This document shows positions 37,291 to 46,351 of a stretch of DNA of 64,000 nucleotides, one piece after another. The translations under genes and the position numbers were made by a program. Position 1 is the stretch's first letter; every line of letters starts with the position of its first letter. Where the stretch lies: the NCBI RefSeq assembly GCF_002531725.1, contig NZ_NWSQ01000005.1, forward strand, positions 186,001 to 250,000, written 5' to 3'. The notes beneath the pieces are model-generated. The model was not told where the DNA came from. It did no database searches and saw only the letters and a list, made by a program, of their open reading frames with translations. The DNA is from Rhizobium sp. L43 (GTDB taxonomy: Bacteria > Pseudomonadota > Alphaproteobacteria > Rhizobiales > Rhizobiaceae).

Positions 37291-37346
37291 CCGTGGTGAT
37301 TTGGCCGGCCGGCTTGCAGCCACGTTAAAAAAGTCGCTAAAGGGCC
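37291..37346 (+). ncRNA. SAM-II riboswitch (metA leader)
   Basis: The stretch matches the alphaproteobacterial metA motif. CGTGG (37292-37296) pairs with CCACG (37320-37324), enclosing GATTTGGCCGGCCGGCTTGC, and is followed by GTTAAAAAAGTCGCTAAAGG and GCC. The terminal GGCC can pair with GGCC in the loop to form the classic H-type pseudoknot. S-adenosylmethionine binding should lower metA expression. Confidence 0.93.
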
Positions 37347-37354
37347 GCGTGCGG

Positions 37355-37394
37355 ACCGGTAGCGATTTTTTTCGCCGCCGGTTTTTTGCTTTTT
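37355..37394 (+). terminator. Terminator-like hairpin between SAM-II aptamer and metA
   Basis: ACCGG (37355-37359) pairs with CCGGT (37378-37382) and inside it GCGA with TCGC, around six T. The stem is followed by TTTTTTGCTTTTT, a good intrinsic terminator shape, upstream of the metA start at 37410. Confidence 0.6.
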
Positions 37395-37409
37395 GATCGA
37401 GTGACCGCA

Positions 37410-38333
37410 ATGCCCATCAAGATTCCCGACACGCTGCCCGCCTTCGAAACCCTGGTTCAAGAGGGCGTGCGGGTAATGACCGAGACGATGGCGATCCGTC
37501 AGGATATAAGACCGCTGCAGATCGGGCTGCTCAATCTCATGCCGAACAAGATCAAGACCGAGCTGCAGATGGCCCGCCTCGTCGGCGCTTCGCCGTTGCA
37601 GGTGGAGCTGTCGCTGATCCGCATCGGCGGCCACAAGGCGAAAAACACGTCCGAAGACCATCTGCTTTCCTTCTATCAGACCTGGGAGGAGGTAAAGCAG
37701 CGCAAGTTCGACGGCTTCATCATCACCGGGGCGCCGATCGAGCTTTTGCCCTATGAAGACGTCACCTATTGGGCGGAAATGCAGGAGATCCTCGACTGGA
37801 CGGAAACGAATGTCCATTCGACGATGAACGTCTGCTGGGGCGCGATGGCGGCGATCTATCATTTCCACGGCGTTCCGAAATACGAGCTGAAGGAAAAGGC
37901 CTTCGGCGTCTACCGTCACCGGAACCTGACGCCTTCCTCCATCTATCTCAACGGTTTTTCCGACAATTTCGAAGTGCCGGTGTCGCGCTGGACCGAGGTG
38001 CGCCGCGCCGATATCGAGAAATCCGAAAGCCTGGAGATCCTGATGGAATCAGGCGAAATGGGCGTCTGCCTCGTGCACGAGAAGAGAGGCCGGCGGCTCT
38101 ATATGTTCAACCATGTCGAATATGATTCCACCTCGCTGTCCGACGAGTATTTCCGCGACGTCAATGCCGGTGTGCCGATCAAGATGCCGCACAATTACTT
38201 CCCGCATAATGATCCCGCACTGGCGCCGCAGAACCGCTGGCGCAGCCATGCGCATCTTTTGTTCGGCAACTGGATCAACGAAATCTACCAGACGACGCCC
38301 TTTGATGTGGAGGAGATCGGCACGGATCTCTGA
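37410..38333 (+). CDS. metAA: Homoserine O-acetyltransferase (MetA family)
   Basis: First committed enzyme of methionine synthesis, activating homoserine by O-acylation; 307 residues. The catalytic cysteine is Cys142 in MNVCWGA, with the histidine/glutamate pair in MFNHVEYD. Residue 111 is Glu (in TGAPIELL). In this family Glu111 goes with acetyl-CoA and Gly111 with succinyl-CoA, so I expect O-acetylhomoserine despite the usual succinyltransferase label. It is controlled by the SAM-II riboswitch upstream and ends at a strong terminator. Confidence 0.93.
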   Translation: MPIKIPDTLPAFETLVQEGVRVMTETMAIRQDIRPLQIGLLNLMPNKIKTELQMARLVGASPLQVELSLIRIGGHKAKNTSEDHLLSFYQTWEEVKQRKFDGFIITGAPIELLPYEDVTYWAEMQEILDWTETNVHSTMNVCWGAMAAIYHFHGVPKYELKEKAFGVYRHRNLTPSSIYLNGFSDNFEVPVSRWTEVRRADIEKSESLEILMESGEMGVCLVHEKRGRRLYMFNHVEYDSTSLSDEYFRDVNAGVPIKMPHNYFPHNDPALAPQNRWRSHAHLLFGNWINEIYQTTPFDVEEIGTDL

Positions 38334-38347
38334 GTGTGGCAGAGCGG

Positions 38348-38383
38348 ATACCGCAGCGTCACCGCTGCGGTATTTCTTTCTCA
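38348..38383 (+). terminator. Terminator of metA
   Basis: ATACCGCAGCG (38348-38358) pairs with CGCTGCGGTAT (38363-38373) around TCAC, followed by TTCTTTCTC. Confidence 0.85.
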
Positions 38384-38427
38384 TTCAGCCGGTTGCGGTT
38401 TGGAGCAAATGCGGGCAGGTTCCGCTC

Positions 38428-38530
38428 TTAAAGCGCGTCACGATCTTTCAGATTCGCTCTGCGCGCTTTAAGTCTTTGTTTTTACGCATGTCGTTATCGG
38501 AAAACCGCTGTACACTTTTGCGCGACATGC
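38428..38530. repeat. Dispersed rhizobial intergenic repeat, copy 2
   Basis: A 10-bp inverted repeat (TTAAAGCGCG at 38428 and CGCGCTTTAA at 38462) is followed by CTTTGTTTTTACGCA and CACTTTTGCGCGACATGC. These downstream blocks match copy 1 at 27613-27735 while the inverted arms differ. Confidence 0.7.
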
Positions 38531-38563
38531 TTTAAACCCCAGGAATAGAATGGACGGTCGATC

Positions 38564-39586
38564 ATGTCGGATAAGTTGGAGCGGGAAGTTTTCGGACAGA
38601 CGAAGGCAGGCGAGACCGTCTATCGCGTCGTCATCAAGGGCGGCGGGCTAACGGCCAAGATCATCACCTGGGGGGCGGTTATCCAGGATCTGCGCCTCGA
38701 AGGCCATGACGCGCCGCTGCAGCTCGGCTTCGACGACTTCGACAGCTACCCCCTCTATTCGGCCTATTTCGGCGCGACACCCGGGCGCTGCGCCAACCGT
38801 GTCGGTGGCGGCAAATTCACGCTCGACGGCAAGGACTATCAGCTCGAGCCAAACGAAAACGGCGTGACGCATCTGCATGGCGGCAGCGACAATATCGCCA
38901 AACGCAACTGGACGATCGTCGAACATGACGTCGACCGGGTCGTGCTGAAGATCGTCGATCCCGATGGCCGCGCAGGCTATCCCGGCAATTGCACCATCCA
39001 GGCAACCTTCCGGGTGCACGGCAACGGTGAATTGTCGGTGACCTACGAATCGACCAGTGATCAGCCGACGCTCGCCAATGTCTGCCAGCACGCCTATTTC
39101 AATCTCGATGGCCGCGAAGATGCACTTGGCCACGACATCATGATCGCTGCCGATCACTATCTGCCGACCGACGAGAGGCAGGTGCCGACCGGTGAGATCC
39201 GTTCCGTCGAGGGCACGGAATTCGATTTCCGCGAGATGGCGCCGATGAAGCGTTTCGTCGGCAGCGAACAAGCTTTGTACGACCACAATTTCTGCCTGTC
39301 GCCCGAGCGCACCGCCAAGCGCAGCGTCGTGCTTGCCCGCAGCCTCTATTCCGGTGTGTCGCTGGAGGTGCGCAGCACCGAGCCGGGCGTGCAGTTCTAT
39401 GCCGGGTTCAAGCTCAATACCGCAGCGCCCGGCCTTGGCGGGCGTAAATACGGTCCCTTCGCCGGCTTCTGCCTGGAGACGCAGGTCTGGCCGGATGCCA
39501 TCAATCACGAAGGTTTCCCGAATGCGGTGCTGCGCCCCGGCGAAGTGCTGCGCCAGGAGACGGACTATATCTTTACCAAGAGCTGA
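38564..39586 (+). CDS. galM: Aldose 1-epimerase (galactose mutarotase)
   Basis: Interconverts alpha and beta anomers of free aldoses; cytoplasmic, 340 residues. The galactose mutarotase fold is recognisable from GRCANRVGGGKFTLDG (74-89), the catalytic acid His176 in CQHAYFN, and the catalytic base Glu305 in FCLETQVWPDA. It is monocistronic between the dispersed repeat and a strong terminator. The sugar specificity is not evident. Confidence 0.94.
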   Translation: MSDKLEREVFGQTKAGETVYRVVIKGGGLTAKIITWGAVIQDLRLEGHDAPLQLGFDDFDSYPLYSAYFGATPGRCANRVGGGKFTLDGKDYQLEPNENGVTHLHGGSDNIAKRNWTIVEHDVDRVVLKIVDPDGRAGYPGNCTIQATFRVHGNGELSVTYESTSDQPTLANVCQHAYFNLDGREDALGHDIMIAADHYLPTDERQVPTGEIRSVEGTEFDFREMAPMKRFVGSEQALYDHNFCLSPERTAKRSVVLARSLYSGVSLEVRSTEPGVQFYAGFKLNTAAPGLGGRKYGPFAGFCLETQVWPDAINHEGFPNAVLRPGEVLRQETDYIFTKS

Positions 39587-39643
39587 GGTCTTTTTTAGAC
39601 ACGCGGCGCTGTGGACGCGCGGCTGTCAGATTTGATCGCTATG

Positions 39644-39674
39644 AACCTCTCCGGTCCCCGGGGAGGTTTTTTCT
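39644..39674 (+). terminator. Terminator of galM
   Basis: AACCTCTCCGG (39644-39654) pairs with CCGGGGAGGTT (39658-39668), one T-G pair, followed by TTTTC. Confidence 0.88.
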
Positions 39675-39703
39675 TGCCGGTGTGCGATTCCGTCTTGCTG
39701 ATT

Positions 39704-39743
39704 GGTTCTAGATAGGTTCTATTGCGTGCCTATGGATAGAACC
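39704..39743. promoter_or_regulatory. Operator candidate over the start of the nag-operon GntR gene
   Basis: GGTTCTAT (39715-39722) and ATAGAACC (39736-39743) form a perfect 8-bp inverted repeat spanning the GntR start codon, and a third half site GGTTCTA is at 39704-39710. A GntR-type regulator bound here would block its own operon. Confidence 0.6.
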
Positions 39744-40505
39744 AGTCTGATAGCGGAGCTGAGCAGCCGCGGCCTGCGTGACCAAGCCTTGACCGGCCCG
39801 CTCTACAAGCGGCTGGCGCAGGCGCTGACCGGCCTCATTCAGGAAGGCCTGCTGAAGCCCGGCACGGCGCTGCCGGGAGAGCGCGACCTCGCCGAGGCTC
39901 TGAAACTCGGTCGTGTCACCGTGCGCACCGCCTATCGCGATCTGATGGCGTCAGGCGCACTGGAATCGCGCCACGGAAGCGGTACGTTCGTATCGAGCAG
40001 GGTGGAGCGTATGGAGCAGTCGCTCTGGCGGCTTTCCTCCTTCTCCGCCGACATGCGCTCACGCGGGCGTCTGCCGGCCGCGCGGATATTGTCGCGGGCG
40101 ATCAATAGGCCGTCGCCGGAGGAATCCTTCCTGCTCGGTCTCGGCGGCGACGAGCCGGTGCTGCGGCTCGACCGGCTGCGTCTTGCGGACGGCCTGCCGC
40201 TGGCGATCGAACGCGCCGTGGTGCCGATCAAGTTCTTAGGCGACGACGCCGGCGGCGAAGGATCGCTCTACGATGCGCTGACGGCCAGCGGCCACCGGCC
40301 GGTGCGGGCGCTGCAGCGGCTGACGGCGGTGACGCTCGATCCGTCCTCGGCGGCGATCCTGAACGTCAAATCAGGCGCCCCGGCGCTGCTGATCGAACGC
40401 GTCTCGCGCCTGGAAGACCAGCGCGTCGTCGAATACACCCGCTCGCATTACCGCGGCGACGCCTATGATTTCGTTGCAGAATTGAGAATCGGAGAAGACC
40501 TATGA
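39732..40505 (+). CDS. GntR-family regulator (HutC/UTRA), probable amino-sugar repressor
   Basis: Regulator of 257 residues. The N-terminal GntR winged helix (about 23-88) contains ALPGERDLAEALKLGRVTVR, and the C-terminal UTRA ligand domain (about 105-250) ends VVEYTRSHYRGDAYDF, as in NagR/YvoA-type sensors of GlcNAc-6-phosphate. The ATG at 39732 is chosen because the upstream extension would place the operator inside the gene. Its stop overlaps the next ATG by four bases, so it heads the nag operon. Confidence 0.9.
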   Translation: MDRTSLIAELSSRGLRDQALTGPLYKRLAQALTGLIQEGLLKPGTALPGERDLAEALKLGRVTVRTAYRDLMASGALESRHGSGTFVSSRVERMEQSLWRLSSFSADMRSRGRLPAARILSRAINRPSPEESFLLGLGGDEPVLRLDRLRLADGLPLAIERAVVPIKFLGDDAGGEGSLYDALTASGHRPVRALQRLTAVTLDPSSAAILNVKSGAPALLIERVSRLEDQRVVEYTRSHYRGDAYDFVAELRIGEDL

Positions 40506-41533
40506 GTGAGAACCAGTCGCTGATGCTGCAGGAAGCCGGCCAATCGCCCGAGGTGGTGGCCACCCTTCTCGAAAAGGAAAAGCCGGTCTTTGCCGAGATC
40601 GCCCGGTTGTTTTCGTCGGCCCGCCCGAGCGTGGTGACGACGGCGGCGCGCGGCTCCTCGGACCACGCTGCCACCTTCTTCAAATATCTCTTCGAGATCA
40701 CCTGCGGCGTTCCGGTCGCATCGGTCGGCCCGTCGATCGCTTCGGTCTATGGTGCCGCGCTGCATCTGAAGGGCGGCGTCCATTTCACCGTCTCGCAGTC
40801 GGGTGCCAGCCCCGACATCGTCGCGCTGCAGGATGCGGCGAAGAAGGGCGGGGCGACGACGATTGCCGTCGTCAATGTCACCGACAGCCCGCTGGCAAAA
40901 CAGGCTGATATCGTTCTCGGCCTCAATGCCGGCGCGGAAAAGAGCGTCGCGGCGACGAAGTCCTTCATCGCCTCGGTCGCTGCCCTTTCCGGGGTAACGG
41001 CTGCGATCGGCAGCGCGTCCGAGCTGCAGGCCGCGCTCGGCAAGCTGCCGGAGGCGCTTTCGGCAACCGCCGGGATCGACACGGCGGCAGCCGAGGAGGT
41101 GCTCTTCAACGCGACCTCGCTCTATACCGCCGGCCGCGGCCCCGCCTTCGCGATCGCGCTCGAAGCGGCGTTGAAGGCCAAGGAGACCTCCGGCCTGCAT
41201 GCCGAGGCCTTTTCGTTGGCGGAACTGATGCACGGTCCGATGCGTCTGGTGCAGCCGGGCTTTCCGATTGTCGCCTTTGCGCCCGACGATGCGGCCTTCG
41301 CCAATAATAGCCAGGCGCTGGAGCGTTTGCAGAAGCTCGGCGCCACCACTGTCGGCTTCTCGGCACAGCCGCTTTCCGGTATCAATCTGCGCGTGCCGAC
41401 GACGGGCAACGGTCTGGTCGATCCACTGGTCTCGCTGCTCGTCTATTACCGGCTGATCGAGTCGGTGACGCGCCGCAAGGGCTTCGATCCCGACAGGCCG
41501 GCGAACCTACTCAAGGTGACGGAGACGGTCTGA
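40502..41533 (+). CDS. nagB-II: SIS-domain glucosamine-6-phosphate deaminase (NagB-II type)
   Basis: Tandem SIS-domain sugar-phosphate enzyme of 343 residues related to the isomerase half of GlmS. SIS1 contains VVTTAARGSSDHAATFFKYL and VSQSGASPD; SIS2 has LYTAGRGPAFAIALEAALK and AEAFSLAELMHGP. There is no glutaminase domain. In nag operons such proteins deaminate glucosamine-6-phosphate to fructose-6-phosphate. It overlaps the GntR gene by four bases and nagA by one, so the three are translationally coupled. Confidence 0.88.
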   Translation: MSENQSLMLQEAGQSPEVVATLLEKEKPVFAEIARLFSSARPSVVTTAARGSSDHAATFFKYLFEITCGVPVASVGPSIASVYGAALHLKGGVHFTVSQSGASPDIVALQDAAKKGGATTIAVVNVTDSPLAKQADIVLGLNAGAEKSVAATKSFIASVAALSGVTAAIGSASELQAALGKLPEALSATAGIDTAAAEEVLFNATSLYTAGRGPAFAIALEAALKAKETSGLHAEAFSLAELMHGPMRLVQPGFPIVAFAPDDAAFANNSQALERLQKLGATTVGFSAQPLSGINLRVPTTGNGLVDPLVSLLVYYRLIESVTRRKGFDPDRPANLLKVTETV

Positions 41534-42684
41534 TGGCCCGCAAGATCTTCCTCGGCGCCCGCATCTTCGACGGCGAGCGCTTCCATGACGACAAGGCGCT
41601 CATCGTTGCCGACGGCCGTGTCGAAGCGATCGTCGCGAGAAACGACCTGCCGGAGGGCGAAACGGTGACGCTTGCGGGCGGCGTCCTGTCGGCCGGCTTC
41701 ATCGATGCGCAGGTCAATGGCGGCGCCGGGCGGATGCTGAACGACGAGCCTTCCGCCGCCTCGATGGAGATTATTGCCGGCGGGCATCGGCCTTACGGCA
41801 CGACATCGCTGCTGCCGACGCTGATCACCGATACATCCGAAGCCTCCATTGCTGCGATCGCGGCCGCCAAGGATGCCGTCAAGGCAAAGCGCGGCGTCGC
41901 CGGCCTGCATCTCGAAGGCCCGCACCTGGCGCCGGCGCGCAAGGGTGCGCATCTCGCCGAACTGATGCGGCCGGTCGAGGATCGCGACGTCAAAGCCTTC
42001 ATTGCGGCGCGCGAGGCGATCGGCACACTGCTCGTCACCATTGCCGCCGAGCAGGTGACGGTTGCCCAGGTGCGCGAACTTGCGGAAGCCGGCGTCACGG
42101 TCAGCATCGGCCATTCCGATTGTTCGAGCGAGGCGGCGGAGGAACGTTTCGATGCCGGCGCGCGGGGTGTCACCCATCTTTTCAACGCCATGAGCCAGCT
42201 CGGACACCGCGCGCCGGGTCTGGTTGGTGCGGCGATCGATCATCCCTCGGTCTGGTGCGGCATCATTGCCGACGGTCATCACGTCGATCCGAAAGCCCTA
42301 CGCACGGCGCTGCGCGCCAAACGCGGCGAAGGCAAGCTGTTCTTCGTCACCGATGCCATGTCGCTCGTCGGATCCGAGAAGGACTCGTTCACGCTGAACG
42401 GGCGCACCGTCCGGCGCGAAAGGGGCGGTTTCTGCTCGAAGCTGGTACTATCAGACGGGACGCTGGCCGGTTCCGATGTCGATATGATCTCGACGATCCG
42501 CTACGGCGTCATCTATCTCGACCTGACGCTCGCCGAGGCCTTGCGCATGGCGACCCTTTATCCCGCGCGTTTCCTGAGGTTCGCCGATCGCGGCCATCTC
42601 TCCCCCGGCGCGCGCGCCGATCTTGTGCATCTCACCGATGCGCTTGCCGTCACCGCCACCTGGCTTGCCGGCGAGGCGGCCTGA
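41533..42684 (+). CDS. nagA: N-acetylglucosamine-6-phosphate deacetylase
   Basis: Amidohydrolase-superfamily enzyme of 383 residues that deacetylates GlcNAc-6-phosphate. Metal and catalytic residues fit NagA: Glu128 in HLEGPH, His194 in GHSDC, His215 in THLFNAM, and the catalytic Asp274 in FVTDAM. The substrate-binding IIADGHHVD is also present. The first base of its ATG is the last base of the preceding stop. Its product feeds NagB-II. Confidence 0.95.
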   Translation: MARKIFLGARIFDGERFHDDKALIVADGRVEAIVARNDLPEGETVTLAGGVLSAGFIDAQVNGGAGRMLNDEPSAASMEIIAGGHRPYGTTSLLPTLITDTSEASIAAIAAAKDAVKAKRGVAGLHLEGPHLAPARKGAHLAELMRPVEDRDVKAFIAAREAIGTLLVTIAAEQVTVAQVRELAEAGVTVSIGHSDCSSEAAEERFDAGARGVTHLFNAMSQLGHRAPGLVGAAIDHPSVWCGIIADGHHVDPKALRTALRAKRGEGKLFFVTDAMSLVGSEKDSFTLNGRTVRRERGGFCSKLVLSDGTLAGSDVDMISTIRYGVIYLDLTLAEALRMATLYPARFLRFADRGHLSPGARADLVHLTDALAVTATWLAGEAA

Positions 42685-42701
42685 ACCCAAGGAGAAGCGG
42701 G

Positions 42702-43430
42702 ATGACCGACATTACCGATGCCTATTTCGCCAATCTGATCGGCCGGCTGGAGGAACTGAAGCAGGCGCTTGCCGAGCCGATGGCGCAGGCAGCTGATGTC
42801 ATTCTCGATGCCGCGCGCGGCGACAAGCGCGTTTATGTCTTCGGTACCGGCCATTCGCACATGCTGGCGGAAGAGGTGCATTATCGCGCCGGCGGGCTCG
42901 CCTTCACCGTGCCGGTGCTCGTCGGCTCGGCCATGCTGCATGAGGGTGCGGTCATCAGCTCGGTCTATGAGCGCACACAGGGCCTGGTGCGGCCGATGTT
43001 GGAACGTTACGGCATGCAGCCGGGCGATGTCATCGTCATCGCCTCCAATTCGGGCGTGAACGCCGCGCCGATCGAGGCCGCCGATTATGCGCGCGAAATC
43101 GGCGCAAAGGTGATCGCCATCACCTCGATCGCCTATTCCTCGGCGATCGCCAATGGCCGCCGGCGGCTCGCCGACGTCGCCGATGTGGTGCTCGACAACG
43201 GGCTGCCGCCGGGTGATGCCGTTGTCGATCTCGAAGGCACGGGGCTTCGGGTCGGGCCGGTCTCGACGGCAGTCGGGGTGACGGTCATCAATGCGATCTT
43301 CGCCGAGGTCGCCTCGGAACTATCGAAATCCGGCGATGCTCCTGTTTATCTCAGCGCCAATATGCCGGGGGCTGCAGAGATCAATCAGAAGCTCGTGAAG
43401 AAATATCGGCCGCGCAATCCGCATCTCTGA
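42702..43430 (+). CDS. Single SIS-domain sugar-phosphate protein (SIS_2 type)
   Basis: Protein of 242 residues with one SIS domain of the phosphoheptose-isomerase-like subgroup: [40 protein letters not shown] and [14 protein letters not shown] segments. The frame is open upstream inside nagA, but AAGGAG seven bases before the ATG at 42702 sets the start, 17 bp after nagA. As the last gene of the GntR-nagB-nagA unit it probably isomerises or senses a related phosphosugar; no specific reaction can be named. Confidence 0.85.
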   Translation: MTDITDAYFANLIGRLEELKQALAEPMAQAADVILDAARGDKRVYVFGTGHSHMLAEEVHYRAGGLAFTVPVLVGSAMLHEGAVISSVYERTQGLVRPMLERYGMQPGDVIVIASNSGVNAAPIEAADYAREIGAKVIAITSIAYSSAIANGRRRLADVADVVLDNGLPPGDAVVDLEGTGLRVGPVSTAVGVTVINAIFAEVASELSKSGDAPVYLSANMPGAAEINQKLVKKYRPRNPHL

Positions 43431-43492
43431 TGATGGGAGCGAAGCGGTGTCGCAATCACAGTTCCGTATGTCACGACATGCTCCCGACGCGA

Positions 43493-44689
43493 TCAAGCGG
43501 CAAGAATGGAGCTGACCATCCGAGCCGTCCGCGGTGCCAGCGTCAAACCGATATGCCCGTGTCCAAAAGCAAACACCACGTCCCTTCCTCCTCTTGAAGG
43601 CCGGATGACAGGAACGGAATCGGGCATGGAAGGGCGGAAGCCCATCCAGCTGCGGCTTGGTTCGCCAAGCGTCGGGAAAATCCTGCGGGCGTTTGCCAAC
43701 AACACTTCGAGGCGCCTTGGGTTCGAAGGCGCGGTAATGCCTCCGAGTTCCACAGTGCCGGCCACCCGCAGGCGGCCGCGCATCGGGCAAAGGTAAAATC
43801 CGTGATGCGTCGGGCATACCGGTCGTTCCACCGGCAATGTTTCCATATCGAATTCGAGATGATAACCCCGCTCGGTATCCAGGGGGACCCGCTCTCCGAG
43901 CTGCAGAGCCAGACCGCGGGAATGGGCGCCGGCAGCGATCACCGCCGCTCGGGCATGGATGCTGTGGGCCGAAGCCATCATCCTCACTCCATCCCGCTCA
44001 CGCGAAATAGTCGTCACCGAGTCTCGAATGAACTCGACGCCCGCTCGTTTGGCGGCGGCTTCCATCACGCTCATGACCTGGCCGGGATCGGTGACGTTTA
44101 TCGCTTTCGGAAAGAAAAGCCCTCCGCCATGGACCTGCGGCAGCCGAGGCTCCAGGCTTTGCACCTGGTCGGGTGTGAGAAGCTGCTGCGCTATCCCATA
44201 GGTTCGGCGAAGCTCGACATCCGAAGCGGCTGCCTTGAAGGCCTCGGGCGTCTGGTAGAGATAGAGGCATCCCTTCGCGCTCAAAAGATCGGATGCGCCG
44301 ATCTCGGCTGCGAGTTCGAGCCATTCCGATGAAGCGTCGGAGAGAAGGTCGGCGATGCGGCACGTATTGTCTCTGTATCTGTGCGGGAGGGATTCGTAGG
44401 CAAAACGCATCAGCCATGGAAACAAGCTGGGCAATGCGGCCTTGCGGATGGACAGCGGGCTGTCGGAATTGAGAAGCAGCGAGGCCAGGTTTTTGAGGAC
44501 GGCGGGTGTGCCGACGGGAATGATTGCATAGTCGGCGATCGTTCCGGCGTTGCCGTAAGATGCCCCCGAACCGGGTTTGTTCGGTTCGATCACGACGACA
44601 TCGCGACCGTCGGCGCGCAGCCGCAGCGCGGTTGCCACGCCGATCACACCGCCGCCGATGACGGCGATATCTGTTGTTAGCTTGTTCAT
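43493..44689 (-). CDS. D-amino-acid dehydrogenase-like FAD oxidoreductase (DadA family)
   Basis: DAO-fold flavoprotein of 398 residues. The FAD dinucleotide loop GGGVIG is at 12-17, VVVIEPNKPGSGASYGNAG follows, and the C-terminal FAD-binding segment is AFGHGHIGLTLAPRTARM, all as in DadA and related imino-acid dehydrogenases. It is downstream of an amino-acid ABC importer on the same strand with about 105 bp between, suggesting oxidation of an imported D-amino or imino acid. The substrate is unknown. Confidence 0.85.
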   Translation of the reverse strand: MNKLTTDIAVIGGGVIGVATALRLRADGRDVVVIEPNKPGSGASYGNAGTIADYAIIPVGTPAVLKNLASLLLNSDSPLSIRKAALPSLFPWLMRFAYESLPHRYRDNTCRIADLLSDASSEWLELAAEIGASDLLSAKGCLYLYQTPEAFKAAASDVELRRTYGIAQQLLTPDQVQSLEPRLPQVHGGGLFFPKAINVTDPGQVMSVMEAAAKRAGVEFIRDSVTTISRERDGVRMMASAHSIHARAAVIAAGAHSRGLALQLGERVPLDTERGYHLEFDMETLPVERPVCPTHHGFYLCPMRGRLRVAGTVELGGITAPSNPRRLEVLLANARRIFPTLGEPSRSWMGFRPSMPDSVPVIRPSRGGRDVVFAFGHGHIGLTLAPRTARMVSSILAA

Positions 44690-44794
44690 GAAATGTGTAT
44701 CTACCTCGGCGCCTTGTGATGGCGCGATCCGATATGCGAATTCGCCAACCCGACGGCGCCATGCGCCGCCGGGCCGGTTCGATTCAATCGAGGA

Positions 44795-45595
44795 TTAGCC
44801 TGGCGAAGCGTAGCGCGCGACATAAGCAGCCGTGCGTGCTTCGGTTGGACGGTCAAGCACATCTCCGGCGGTTCCCTGCTCGATGATAAGACCACCGTCG
44901 ATGAACACGACCCAGTCCGACACCTCCTTCGCGAAGGGCAGCTCATGCGTAACCAGGATCATCGTCATGCCGTCGGCCGCAAGTTCCCGCATGACCCGTA
45001 GAACTTCGCCGGTCGATTCAGGATCGAGCGCCGATGTCGGCTCGTCGAACAGCAACACTGTTGGTTCCAGCGCGAGCGCCCGTGCAATCGCCACACGCTG
45101 CTGCTCGCCGCCCGACATCTGTTCCGGATAAGCCATCGCCCGTTTGGCAAGGCCCACTCTCGTCAGAAGTTTAACGGCCCGTTCCACGGCCTCTTTCTCG
45201 CCGATCTCGGCTGCATGCATCTGAGCGAGGACGACGTTCTCCACGGCCGTCAGATGCGGGAACAGATTGAAGCGCTGAAACACCATGCCGACACGTTGCC
45301 GAAGCTTTGCAAGGTTGCGGCAGGTCACCTCGCCGTTGGCGAAGATCGTCTCATCGCCGACAGTGATCGTTCCCTGATCGGGACGTTCAAGCAAATTGAC
45401 GCAGCGCATGAGGGTGGTCTTTCCTCCACCGCTCTGGCCAATGATGCTCACGATCTTGCCGGCGGGAACCTCGAGATCGACGCGGTCAAGCACCAGGCGT
45501 CCATCGAAAGACTTGCGCAATCCGCTGATTTTGACGGCCGGACGTCCGAGCGGCTGCTTTGACACAAAGGCAGTTTTGACAGGAGTGGTCGTCAT
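44795..45595 (-). CDS. Amino-acid ABC transporter, ATP-binding protein
   Basis: ATPase of a polar amino-acid importer, 266 residues. Walker A GQSGGGKTT is at 53-61, the signature is MSGGEQQR, and Walker B is LLFDEPTSALDPE. A roughly 20-residue N-terminal extension precedes the domain. GAAGG lies just upstream, and the gap to the permease stop is three bases, so the two are coupled. Confidence 0.94.
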   Translation of the reverse strand: MTTTPVKTAFVSKQPLGRPAVKISGLRKSFDGRLVLDRVDLEVPAGKIVSIIGQSGGGKTTLMRCVNLLERPDQGTITVGDETIFANGEVTCRNLAKLRQRVGMVFQRFNLFPHLTAVENVVLAQMHAAEIGEKEAVERAVKLLTRVGLAKRAMAYPEQMSGGEQQRVAIARALALEPTVLLFDEPTSALDPESTGEVLRVMRELAADGMTMILVTHELPFAKEVSDWVVFIDGGLIIEQGTAGDVLDRPTEARTAAYVARYASPG

Positions 45596-45598
45596 GGG

Positions 45599-46342
45599 TC
45601 AGACCTTCCCCTCGGCGAGGTAGGTCCTCGCTAATTTGAGCCGACGCCTTCTGGCCAACGACAATGGCACGCCCGCATGGATCTTGCGTTCCAGCAGAAG
45701 CAGACATTGCGACACCGGGTAGCAGATAGCGAAATAGGCCGCAGAGATCACGAGATACACTTCAAGCGCTCGGAATGTTTCCGAGGCTATCAACTGTGCC
45801 TGCGTCATCAGTTCGGCGGCGGAGATCGTGACAAGCAGCGAGGTCGACTTGATCAGGTCGACGAACATTGTGTTCGTACCGGGAAGCGCGAGCCGCACCG
45901 CCTGCGGCAGGACGACATGGGTGAACGTTTTGCCGCGCCCCAGCCCGAGAGCTTGAGACGCCTCTTGCTGTCCTTGGTGTACGCCGGCGATAGCGGCCCG
46001 AAAGATCTCGGACAGGTAAGCGGCGTAGAAGAGCACCAAGCTCAACACTCCAGCCTCGAAAACCTCCAGCCTGATGCCTACCGAAGGCAGGCCGAAGTAG
46101 GTGAGGAAAATGATCGCCAGAAGCGGTACGTTTTTAAAAAGCTCGGTATAGAACGCTGCAGGGACGCGGACGAGCCGCAGCCGGTTGAGCCTCATCAACG
46201 CAAGTGCAAGACCAAGAATCGTCGCGCCAATGAAGCTGGCCACGGTGTAGCCGAGGGTCCTGAGCAGACCCCCGGCAATGCTTCCGACGTAGTCATTCCA
46301 GGGAACCTGGAAAACATCGGTGAAGGATGACAGCGCCGTCAT
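45599..46342 (-). CDS. Amino-acid ABC transporter, permease
   Basis: Inner-membrane permease of the HisM/GlnP type, 247 residues. It has about five hydrophobic helices, the family segment LFKNVPLLAIIFLTYFGLPS and the EAA-like loop HQGQQEASQALGLGRGK. Nine bases separate it from the binding-protein stop. It forms the importer with the genes either side. Confidence 0.93.
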   Translation of the reverse strand: MTALSSFTDVFQVPWNDYVGSIAGGLLRTLGYTVASFIGATILGLALALMRLNRLRLVRVPAAFYTELFKNVPLLAIIFLTYFGLPSVGIRLEVFEAGVLSLVLFYAAYLSEIFRAAIAGVHQGQQEASQALGLGRGKTFTHVVLPQAVRLALPGTNTMFVDLIKSTSLLVTISAAELMTQAQLIASETFRALEVYLVISAAYFAICYPVSQCLLLLERKIHAGVPLSLARRRRLKLARTYLAEGKV

Positions 46343-46351
46343 GCCCCGATC

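Noticed and set aside
42120..42701. N-terminal extension of the SIS-domain frame into nagA
   Set aside because: It overlaps the conserved nagA C-terminus, while AAGGAG before the ATG at 42702 marks the real start.
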